From contig CM033405.1 of NCBI GenBank assembly GCA_019426215.1, positions 28,488,199 to 28,552,198 on the forward strand: 64,000 nucleotides of DNA, in the 5' to 3' direction. A program made the translations under genes and the position numbers. The notes under the pieces were generated by a model. That model made no database searches, was not told the DNA's origin, and was given only the letters and a program-made list of their open reading frames with translations. This stretch comes from Buddleja alternifolia. Its lineage: Eukaryota > Streptophyta > Magnoliopsida > Lamiales > Scrophulariaceae. Each line of letters opens with the position of its first letter. Within the stretch, counting starts at the first letter, position 1. Shown here piece by piece: positions 24,801-32,544 of this stretch.

Positions 24801-27758
24801 ATACTTGCAATGTTAACTATATCACAAAAATTAAGTTAGACCAAGCTTTCAGAACTCAGGCGATTATTAGGGAGTCCCAAACTCCAAGTCTCGGTGTAAC
24901 CACAATTACCCATGTATGGTGGACCCCACATGGCTTCATCACATGGGTGGTTGTGGTTTCCTGTAGGACTAACCAAACTTACTCGATACTCAACTTGAGA
25001 TCGTTTAGTAAAAGCTCGTTTGAGCTCGATCCGTTAACATATCAAACCAAACAAAAACAAACTTTTGTGTGTTCGATAAGTTTGGAGCTCGATGTCACGC
25101 GCCGACAATTTGAAGTACTTTGAGACGACGGGAACATGACATTTTTCCCGTTGACGAGAGTCTAGAGACTATTTGAATATTCTGAAGAAGTCTAGAAGAT
25201 TCTAGACATATCTAGAAGATTCTGGAATATTATAGAATACTCTACAATAATGTAGATACTAGTAGAAAGCTTTGGAATGGGGCAGAACCTTGAAAAAGGC
25301 CTTAGAATATTCTAAATAAGAATGGAATTCTCTAGAATAGATGAAGAAAATGTGTAGAGAATTGTAGGGTTTATCTAGAATTGTGTAGAACATGTGTAGG
25401 AATGTATCTAGAAATATCCTTGTAAATATCTAGTGAGATTCTCTATATAGAAAATATTAGTCTTTAAATTAAGATGATCACCACCGTCCATTGAGGAGGT
25501 GGAGTACTATTTGGGTTAGGAGCTCCTTTGTATCAATCTAAGTTCGTTGCTTTCCTTTAAGAGCTTTCTTGAGCATTTTGCCAATTTCCCTTTAGCACAT
25601 GAGCACGGTTCGGGAGAGGCTGACTTAGCGAGTCACGCAAGAGGCGGATTTAGCTAAGCGCAACACGCAACGTTAGTATCGAGGCTAAGTTCGTGACAAC
25701 CTCTGGCCCTATTGCTCTTGGGGCTATGATGCTCACATTGGAAGTCGTTCAAAGACTCGGGTACTGCAACTGCCTCATCTACCGTGTGGACGCCCCGACG
25801 TTGCAACTTTTGTTTTGACCAATTTTGTAGCCCATCCACAAAGTAGAAGAGTAAGTCATCGCTCATGTTCGGGATTTGGAGCATCAGTGTCGTGAATGCC
25901 TCAGCATATACTCCAATAGTGTCCTTATGCCTCAACTCCCGTAGCCTTCTTCGAGCCTCATAAACGACATTCTCCGGGTAGAAGTGTCATTTAAGCTCCT
26001 TCTTGAAGTCTTCCCAAGACTCAATTTTGCACAACCTTTTATCTATATCGGCATGCTTCCTACGCCACCATAAAATTGTGGTATCGGTAAGATAAAGGGT
26101 AGTCATACGTACCTTCATCTCCTCGTCGGTTATGTTAAGTCCCTCAAAGTACAACTCAATTTGCCAAAGGAAGTTCTCAACCTCCTTGGCGTCCCTTTTG
26201 CCGTCGAACCCCTTCGGCTTGGGGTGGTCGACTATCGGACCCACTACCACGGTACTAGCCCCGCTAGCATCGGCCTTCTTGCACAAGGCCATGTCCTCGC
26301 GCATCTCCTCAACGACGACTTGTAATGCCCTCATAGCATCCTCAATTCTAGCAAGATGTTCCTCTTGAACTGCGCAAGTATCAAGGCAAGATCGCACGTC
26401 CGCCTTTACCAATTCAATCTCCTCGAGAATGTGGCCCTCCAACGATGGTGTGCTCCGCACGTTCAAATTGCTCGCCCATCTCCGCAATGGCGACCTCTAG
26501 TTCGCCACTCTCACTTGGCCGGCTAGCGTCTCTACTTTTCCTCGGGAGGGCCAGAAGGACCTCTCTTCCGCGTTTCTCTCCCATACCCGATGTAGCGTTG
26601 CTCGCCATGTTACTCGAGTTCCCAAACCCTTGCAACCGAAGCCCAACCGGGCTCTAATACCACCTATCACGGACTTAGCCTCGATACTAACGTCGCGTGC
26701 GGCACTTAGTTCAATCTGCCTCTTGAGTGACTCACTAAGTCAGTCTCTCCCGAACCGTGCTCGTGTGCTAAAGGGAAATTGGCAAAATGCACAAGATTCT
26801 ACGTCATTCCAGAGTTTCCTACTAGTATCTACATTATTCTAGAGAATTCTAGAATATTCCAGAATTTTCTAGATCTTTCTAGAATCTTCTAGACTTCTCC
26901 AAAATATTCAAATAGCCTCAAGACTCTCGTCAACGGAAAAAATGTCATGTCCCCGTCGTCTCAAAGTACTCAATTAGTAGAAAATGATAAAATGTGCACA
27001 AAAAAATCAAGCTGCTCGAGCTCGACTCGTGTTCGACCCGATTAAAGCTCGTTTGAGCTTGACTCGGTTAACTATCAAACCAACCTCAAACACGAATTCT
27101 AAAGCTTGATAATAATTCAAACCACCTTAAACAACGTGTTCGACTCGATTCGAGCACTAGTTTCCTAGGATTCCAAGTACAGGGTCCTAAAAAGGACACT
27201 CAAAATTCATTGCATTTATACCCTGTGATTAAGGTGGTTACTCTAACTACATATTACCGGTTCTTACCAATACTAGGTACACAATGAATAACTAAATGAA
27301 TCATCAATAGCTTTACCTGGCAAGCATTGCTGTAAATAGTCCAATTGTGACTTCACGCCTAACCACGCCCAAAACATAAAGGCAAAAAGTAAGAATAAAA
27401 ATCCATCAAATCAAAGCAAGGTCACAAATTTAAAGCAAAAAAGGGTACAAATTAAACCCATCTGCATAACGCAAATCCAAGCAAGCCCAGATCACCCATT
27501 TCAGACACGATTTTTACCAGCAATCAAGGATATAACACTACAAGATTATATATATATATATATATAATATTTATATATATAGATATAGATATAGATATGA
27601 TTATACATATAAAGACCTTGCTGTGTGCAAATAATGATTGGAGAATAACTGGTGATGACTGTTACACACAAATCCTTCCTCTTGTCCCATGAGTTTGGGC
27701 TGTCCTCTGGCTGATCTTCCAGAAGATTAAAGGTCATTATAGTCAAAGAAACACTCAT
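18894..27758 (-). CDS. Endonuclease/exonuclease/phosphatase-fold protein, 7 exons
   Basis: Exons on the minus strand are 27758-27617, 27358-27317, 22804-22722, 22609-22508, 21963-21749, 19493-19399 and 19141-18894, giving 927 nt and 308 aa with an unbroken frame. The start MSVSLTIMTFNLLED is an EEP-type first strand. Other blocks are WDKR, CTQQG (44-48), FYDKEKVELLEGGTFWLSE, VNTNMDE (about 140), YCGGFNTQKES (about 174), HTYHGF, IDWILFRG (256-263) and YYPSSHYPIFAEF at the end. The fold is that of DNase I/CCR4-like phosphoesterases; plant relatives are annotated only as EEP or DNAse I-like proteins, and the substrate is unknown. Key positions differ from the classical enzyme: Gln-Gln for Gln-Glu, GGFN for GDFN, SSH for SDH. 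Six introns are GT-AG except intron 4, which is AT-AC. Intron 2 (4.5 kb) and intron 5 (2.3 kb) host transposon debris. Confidence 0.88.
19494..21748 (-). other. EEP intron 5 (2.26 kb)
   Basis: Phase-2 GT-AG intron between exon 5 (ends TCACG|GTATTA) and exon 6 (TTTAAG|GGAACATGG). It contains a MULE-type MITE (20157-20263) and a Pro/His-rich open stretch near 20878-21206 with no recognisable domain. Retained ORFs here are not considered genes. Confidence 0.7.
20157..20263. mobile_element. Short MULE-type MITE with internal poly-G
   Basis: The ends GGGACGGAGCTAGGA and GGCTCCGTCCCT are inverted repeats. They are the same as in the element at 22970-23061. Flanks CCTGGTACC (20148-20156) and GCTGCTACC (20264-20272) match at 7 of 9 positions, which fits a decayed 9-bp Mutator-type target duplication. 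The interior holds a run of 24 G residues (20230-20253). Confidence 0.6.
21964..22507 (-). other. U12-type AT-AC intron (EEP intron 4)
   Basis: Read on the minus strand the intron begins ATATCCTTT, a perfect match to the U12 donor consensus, and ends GTGTAC directly before ACATTCCAG. A branch-point-like TCCCTTGAT (consensus TTCCTTRAY, one mismatch) puts its A about 12 nt from the acceptor. These borders join TGG GCT to ACA TTC CAG (WA|TFQLKG) in frame. No GT-AG pair was found that keeps the conserved residues. Length is 544 bp. Confidence 0.85.
22970..23061. mobile_element. MULE-type MITE, 92 bp, with 9-bp target duplication
   Basis: The ends CAGGGCCGGAGCCAGGA and TCCTGGCTCCGTCCCT are inverted repeats. 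The perfect flanking duplication ATGCAAGAC (22961-22969 and 23062-23070) is the 9 bp expected of Mutator-like elements. The interior is G-rich on the plus strand. It has no coding capacity. Confidence 0.8.
23400..24060 (+). pseudogene. Decayed copia reverse transcriptase fragment
   Basis: Plus-strand frames with many stops still show RT features. There is a KARLVTKGY-like block near 23430, YRLREAL and LKQDPRA near 23515-23560, CVYKKDA..FYVDDLIYTGS near 23625-23690 (the YVDD active-site box), then an open piece at 23734-23976 with KKYVMDLLKKFHM and PVGSLN. Neither LTRs nor the rest of pol is seen. It is an old fragment inside EEP intron 2, antisense to that gene. Confidence 0.75.
24462..24747. 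repeat. 143-bp perfect-unit tandem duplication
   Basis: 24462-24604 and 24605-24747 are two adjacent copies starting GAATTCACAAATTTTC. They differ at one base (ATGATTG versus ATGGTTG). The minus strand has a partly open frame across the unit, with no domain I recognise. It lies inside EEP intron 2. Confidence 0.92.
25093..25698 (+). repeat. Left LTR arm (plus orientation), 606 bp
   Basis: It starts TGTCACGCGCCGAC and ends GTTCGTGACA. It has a TATA-like CTCTATATAGAAAA at about 25440-25453, downstream of a heat-shock-element array (separate entry), which is the promoter layout of a U3 region. Confidence 0.75.
25190..25247 (+). promoter_or_regulatory. Heat-shock-element array in left LTR arm
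   Basis: Alternating GAA/TTC units keep an exact 5-bp period: GAA 25195, TTC 25200, GAC 25205, ATC 25210, GAA 25215, TTC 25220, GAA 25225, TTA 25230, GAA 25235, CTC 25240. Three or more phased nGAAn units form a heat-shock-factor site. It lies about 200 bp upstream of the TATA-like box. Confidence 0.7.
25699..26608 (-). pseudogene. Retrotransposon gag protein, broken and truncated
   Basis: The ATG is at 26608 (MASNATSGMGEKRG). A frameshift lies near 26430-26480. The main frame 26487-25987 then reads through a coiled-coil-like stretch (EEIELVKADV, EEHLARIEDAM) into the gag core (PKPKGFDGKRDAKEVENFL, ILWWRRK, ESWEDFKKELK). An in-frame TGA at 25987-25989 is followed by more gag (RHKDTIGVYAEAF, DDLLFYFVDGL) before it is cut off by the inverted LTR at 25698. 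The core matches the retrotransposon gag family of Ty3-like elements. No pol remains. Confidence 0.8.
26665..26973 (-). repeat. Right LTR arm (minus orientation, internally deleted)
   Basis: Its reverse complement matches the left arm at both ends (ACTTTGAGACGACGG and ATTTCCCTTTAGCAC blocks). It lacks the central part, including the TATA-like box, and the first bases of the LTR. Confidence 0.75.
26837..26889 (-). promoter_or_regulatory. Heat-shock-element array in right LTR arm
   Basis: Units at 5-bp steps on the plus strand: TTC 26837, GAG 26842, TTC 26847, GAA 26852, TTC 26857, GAA 26862, TTC 26867, GAT 26872, TTC 26877, GAA 26882, TTC 26887. Nine of the eleven are perfect. Confidence 0.75.
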
Positions 27759-28303
27759 CTTTTTCCCTATTTATCAAACTTTACTTCATTATTGACTGTC
27801 CATTCAAGAAATATAATAATAAAGAACAAAAGATGGGATTTGCTGTTTGCTTCTTGCAGAACTGGGGAATGGAAGTGCAAGTAAACACAGAATGAGAAGC
27901 GGAGTAAGATTTAGGAAGGAATTGAATCAAAAAAGTAAACAAAAATGGTCCGAACGAAGTGGGGTTTGTGTCCGAGTGGCACGTGAGACTTTGAGAGAGA
28001 CACGTGCGCCTGTCAAAAGTGGGAATGGGGTGGCTGTATCAAAATACAAGTTTGCAAAATCTACGTCCTTTGAGGTCCTTTGAAGTAGTGCGCTTTGGTA
28101 ATGAACGTTTCTTAAATATTAGAATATAACATCCACCACTCACGTGTGTACAATGTTATATAAACTATGTTTTTTTTGCCTTCATATTTTTTCCCTATTT
28201 TTTATTTGGGTTCTTAACACACACACAAAAAAAAAAAAATAGGTGTTAGTCCGAAATTGCTAATCCCCCTCTGTAAATAAATATGCGTAAGACCCCCTCT
28301 ATT
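27759..28303. promoter_or_regulatory. EEP promoter/5' leader and adjacent intergenic DNA
   Basis: Sequence upstream of the EEP ATG (27758, minus strand). An upstream CACGTGAGACTT / GACACGTGCG pair near 27980-28006 contains CACGTG G-box cores. No second gene was seen. The plus-strand ORF at 27847-28083 has no recognisable domain and overlaps the expected leader. Confidence 0.35.
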
Positions 28304-28359
28304 AAATTTTAGTTAGCTCACTTGCCATTTCCGTCTGACGGATCTAATGGTGTTAATTT

Positions 28360-29200
28360 TGTTGAACAAAATCACGAACAAATTGAAAATGCAAAGAATG
28401 GATGAGGAATTTTCGAGGCGAAAATTAACTCTATCCTTAACAGGAAATTGCCCCGGTTAAAAGTGGTACCGACTTTGACAAAATGTGTCCCAAGATACGA
28501 TGAAAAACTTTCTAAAAATTGAACCACTTCAATATCAGAAAACAACGAACTTATATTATCTGCTAAAATCTCGAGAGGAAAAAATGATGAACACAAGAAA
28601 ACAAGAGAGGATTTGTGAATGTGTTGGTGTGAATTTCTGACTGCAGGGGGTGACTTTTTATAGCCACTAAAATCAGACAGAATTAAAAACCATAATTAAA
28701 TTTGCCATTAACAATTTCTGTAATAACAAAACAATTTCAGCTATTACAGATATTGTGACTGTTGGACTGTTGACGGCAGTTAATGGTCCTTCTAGAAGCC
28801 AGGTTTAAAAATTCGAGCTAAAAAATGTGGCCAACATTTTTAATAAAATTATTTTTAATTAAATCAGATTTCTTGTTGTTGGATTTTCTGGAGAGACCCA
28901 ATTAAAATTTGTCTAAAAAAATTAATTATGAAGCCCAAGTCCAAGCCTCAAGCCCAGGCCCACGCCCAAGGCCCGGCCCGAGCTCGAGCCCAGTCCTGAT
29001 CCGATCTGGGTGGCGGCGCGCGCGCATGTGTGTGTGTGGTGAATCGGACCATGACTAGGTCTTCCCCCCTCACAAAAGCCACAAAGGTGAGATGACCCAA
29101 AGGGCCAACCCTTCACCTTAAGGAAAGGAATTATAAACCCAATTCATTTGTGGTTTATTTTCAATGCGGGATAAATCCTTTCAAACACCCCACTCTAACA
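28360..29200 (-). mobile_element. LTR-like segment, copy A
   Basis: Read on the minus strand it begins TGTTAGAGTGGGGTGTTTG, has GGCTATAAAAAGTC as a TATA-like box, and ends TTTTGTTCAACA, the TG...CA organisation of an LTR (841 bp). No matching 5-bp flanking duplication or primer-binding site is evident. It is therefore an ancient solo LTR or a remnant. Confidence 0.55.
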
Positions 29201-30649
29201 CTTAATTTCTCATTCGTTACAAGTCCGATTTGAGAAATTCGAAATGCTAAACTCATCTAACATAGATTAATATCATCCAATAATATTTAGTATTTCGGAT
29301 ACTTACGATGTTTGAATTTTGTACAAAAAAGTGGTGGAAACCACACTTTGTATAATCACTTTTATCCAACAAATTTTTTACCCAAAATTCCCGTTATACC
29401 CTTCCATTTGACTGGTAATGATTTTTAAAATTTCAAAGCCTGACCATTAGATCTAGATCTAATCCAAACACTAATAACCGTCGGATAAATGTTAGTTAAA
29501 ATCAATAGCCAAAAATTAATTTAAATTCTCATAAATATCAAGCCATTTATTTGAGATCAATGGACCACATTTTTTCCCACTTTTCCAACTCATTATTTAT
29601 CAAATCAATGATTCATCTTTTAAAAATATTTCATTTTGAAATTAGGAAAAAATTCAAAAAATAAAAACAGTTGATCTGGCTGTGAATCTTGCAAGGGAGT
29701 GGTAGTGAGATCAGATCTGGAGCGGCGGCGCTAGACAATCGAGTGGTGGTATGGAGATTTGGAAGCGTTTTCTTCTCTGGTATTGGTGCGGTGGTGGTCG
29801 TGGGTGGTTTCAATGGCTGGTAACGCGACTGTGGCTTGTCGTGCAGAGGTGAGTTGGTGGCAATGGCAGGTTGGAGTGACAAACAATAGTGGTGGGATTA
29901 AGCCAAACGATAGGAATGAGAGAAAGGGGAAAGAGGAAGGAAAGAGAAATAGTGGCATGCGTTCGGTGGGGCAGGGTGGCTCACAACAGCGGTGTTACAG
30001 TGGTAGCTAGAGTAGGGGCCAGGCTCGGTAACTAGTTTGACGTGGGTCACGACTCACGACTGTGTTGAGTCTGTGTTGCAGAGGTCATGTAACAGGGAAG
30101 AGAGAAAGGGGGGGAAAAAAGAAAAAGAAAGAAATTGGGAAAATAAGAAAGAAATAGGAAAATTTGAATTAAAGGTTTGGATTTGGGTCACCCTAATCTC
30201 CACCCAATTTAATATATCCTACCCATATGCATTATATTCTACCTATATTGAATTAATTAATTTATAATTATTTAGATTAGAGTGTTAAAATTGTTTTTAA
30301 TGCATACAAAACAATCTAAATCTCATTAGATGCGCGTGTACACCTAACTCAAGTAATTACGGATGGGGTTTTTGCACATGGTTTAATGAAACAGTGGGAT
30401 TGTTTTACCTATTTTTCTAACATAGGGAAAATTTAGCATTTCCGATCTAACACAGGGAGTTTGTTAAAAACCTTTTTTATGTTTTACACATAAGGGTGGT
30501 GAATGTCAAATTTAAATACATGAGGGGAAGTTCTTGCCAAAGCACAATAACTCATGGAGATGGATGTAAATAATCCCAAAATTAAATGAGATCATCGTGT
30601 TATCCTGTCATCCCTAACCCACTTGATTTGGGTCCATATCTCAAAATTT
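29201..30649. other. Non-coding part of duplicated unit A
   Basis: Between the LTR-like block and the minisatellite. It contains a GGTGGT-rich stretch (about 29690-30010), whose ORFs on both strands are compositionally biased. The same sequence recurs at 40490-41929 in copy B. No domain was recognised. Confidence 0.5.
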
Positions 30650-31423
30650 TGTCAATCTCTTATTTAAGAAGTTTGCTTATTTGCTTTATGAGTAGAGCTC
30701 TTTATAAAAAATTTGTCAACCTCTTTTTCGAAGTTAACTTCTTTGCCTCATGAGTTGATTTTTTTAAAACTTGTTTGCCAGAATTTGCTTCGAAATCGAA
30801 GCTTTTCATCAAAAGTCTGCCAGTATCTCTTTTACAAGTTCATTTCTTTATTCATAGTTGACGCTCTTCATCAAAATTTTGGCAGTCTTTTTCTTAGAAA
30901 AATGTTCATTGTTCATATGTCAAAGATTCTTTTTTGCTTTTTTACTTTTTTTCTTGACTTCATCATAGTTGTTCTTTTTTTGTTTCAAGGTTCGAAACTT
31001 TTCATTAAAATTTTGTTAACCTCTTTTTTAGAAGCTTGTTTCTTTGCTTCATCGTTACAAGGTCCGGTTTTCTTTTTTGACATTTTTGTCAAGTTTGCTT
31101 TTTCCCTTCAAGGGTCGAAGCTCTTCATCTGAATATTGCAAACCACTTTTCAAGAAGCTTGATTTGTTGCTTCGTAGTCAAAACTCCTCATCAAACTTTT
31201 GTCGACCTTTTGAGCGAAGCTTCAGTTCTTTCTGCCTCCTTTTTTATAACTTATTTGTTAGATGTTTGTTTTGTTGCTTCGATGTTCAAAGCTTTTCATC
31301 TAAAATTTGTCAGCCTCTTTTTTTAGAAGCTCGCTTTTTTGTTTCGTGGGTCGAAGCGTCGTATTTTTTTTTATATAATTTTTTTGTTTAGGGTGTCAAA
31401 AAATTTCTTTGTCTTATTGAGCT
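30650..31423. repeat. Diverged minisatellite-like array, copy A
   Basis: Imperfect units of roughly 60-90 bp repeat the phrase order CTTCATCAAAATTTTGTCA, CCTCTTTTTTAGAAG, TTCTTTGCTTCA. ORFs such as 30713-31132 are by-products of this repeat. The array is interrupted by the hAT terminus at 31432 and resumes at 56410, beyond the right hAT end. Confidence 0.75.
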
Positions 31424-31444
31424 CCTATGTCCATGGTTCAAAGT
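31424..31444 (+). mobile_element. hAT left terminus and target duplication, copy A
   Basis: Target duplication CCTATGTC (31424-31431) is followed by the terminal inverted repeat CATGGTTCAAAGT (31432-31444). The same 13 bases, inverted, end at 56384 and are followed by TCTATGTC (one mismatch). A duplication of 8 bp is the hAT signature. Confidence 0.85.
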
Positions 31445-31683
31445 GTCGGCCGACATCCAATGATATCAGCCGATACATAACCGGATCGGCACCGTCCAAT
31501 CCAATAAAAATGCTCAATACGGTATAGTATCCGGTATATTAAGTATCGCCGATATTATCAGACATCATCCGATAATATCGATGATACTATGATAATATCA
31601 TAGTAATTCGATATTATCGGTCGAGTACATGATTATATCAGAGATATTGAAACAATATATCGGCGAATTATTTTTTTGCTAGA

Positions 31684-31840
31684 AGAATATTGGCAGCAAG
31701 CATTAGGGAGATGATTTGTTTTTTTGTTTTTTGGAAGAATATTGGCAGCAAGCAGGAAATGATGTATGTAAGTGTAAGGACTAACATTTGTTTGTTGGAA
31801 GAATATTGGCAGCAAGCAGGAGAGGATGTATTGGCAACAA
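31684..31840. repeat. Triplicated GAATATTGGCAGCAAGCA unit
   Basis: The phrase starts at 31684, 31737 and 31801 in copy A with similar following sequence. Copy B has only one such unit (42901). It lies in the hAT 5' region, after a stretch dense in GATATTATCGG-type repeats. Confidence 0.8.
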
Positions 31841-32544
31841 GAATATTGTTTGTTTGTTTGTTTGTTTCATTCTAATGAGAAAATGCAAGTTGCAGTAGCT
31901 TTGCTTCTTTTTTTTCAAGAAACTCTAGACCTTTATGTCATTTCTTCTTCTTGTTCACTCATGGTCACGGAATGTATTCACATTCACGGGATGTATATAA
32001 GTGCAAGGACTAAGATCAAACATAGTTCAAAGAGATTGAGGAGAGTATATAACCATGTATATATTAACCCACCAAGCCACAAACTCGCATATTAACTCAT
32101 ACTTCTCCACTCAATATTCCACTCTTTCTTGAAATAAAGTTCAATAGTGAAAAGAAGATTCTGAAGAAAGAGGTATTAATATTAAGTATTTCTTAAGTCA
32201 TTTCCTAAACTTAATTATTTAATCAACTAGTTTAATTAATAATTTATTTATTAAATTGTTTAATTAAGAGTAGCATTTGTGTGTGTATCATGTTTTAGTG
32301 TATTCAGTTAAGAGAAATGCATGTGTACATGTGCTAGTGTGGTGTTTTTTTTTTTTTCTTTTGGTTACAACTAGTGTAGTCTATTTAGGCAAGCAATTAC
32401 ATCATACTCTAATATATATTTATATTCAAGGTGTATTATATTGGTTAGTTATAGAAATATCTTTCTTTCTAACTAAATTTAACTTCAGTACTTATAAAAT
32501 CTTATTCATTTTCATGTTGTTAAACGACTATATTTTATGCAGTT

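Larger units (their letters stand above)
25093..26973 (-). mobile_element. Rearranged LTR retroelement: gag between inverted LTRs
   Basis: The right part has normal minus-strand order: an LTR (26973 to 26665), a primer-binding site (TGGTATTAGAGCCC at 26663 downwards, close to the initiator-Met site), then gag. The left end is an LTR of the same family in the opposite (plus) orientation, 25093-25698, TG...CA, whose inner end abuts the truncated gag. Inner ends read AAGTTCGTGACA and AAGTCCGTGATA, so the two arms are inverted copies. The right arm lacks about 300 bp of internal LTR sequence and its outermost bases. Both flanks contain an AGCTCGTTTGAGCTYGA repeat. Confidence 0.75.
22805..27316 (-). 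other. EEP intron 2 (4.5 kb), transposon-rich
   Basis: Phase-1 GT-AG intron (CCAG|GTAAAG to ACAAG|GTTACG). It contains, left to right: a MITE (22970-23061), a decayed copia RT (23400-24060), a 143-bp tandem duplication (24462-24747) and an inverted-LTR gag element (25093-26973). The frame of the host gene is unaffected. Confidence 0.8.

Noticed and set aside
28360..29208. TTAATTT on both sides of the LTR-like block read as a 7-bp target duplication
   Set aside because: The right copy lies one base away from the CA end, and 7 bp is not the LTR-element size; probably chance in AT-rich DNA.
29631..30267. ORFs conserved between 29.6-30.3 kb and 40.9-41.6 kb
   Set aside because: Conservation is explained by the tandem duplication; composition is GGTGGT- and GAAA-rich and no domain is visible.
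30713..31527. Phe/Ser-rich ORFs that look like membrane proteins
   Set aside because: They are translations of the minisatellite-like units.
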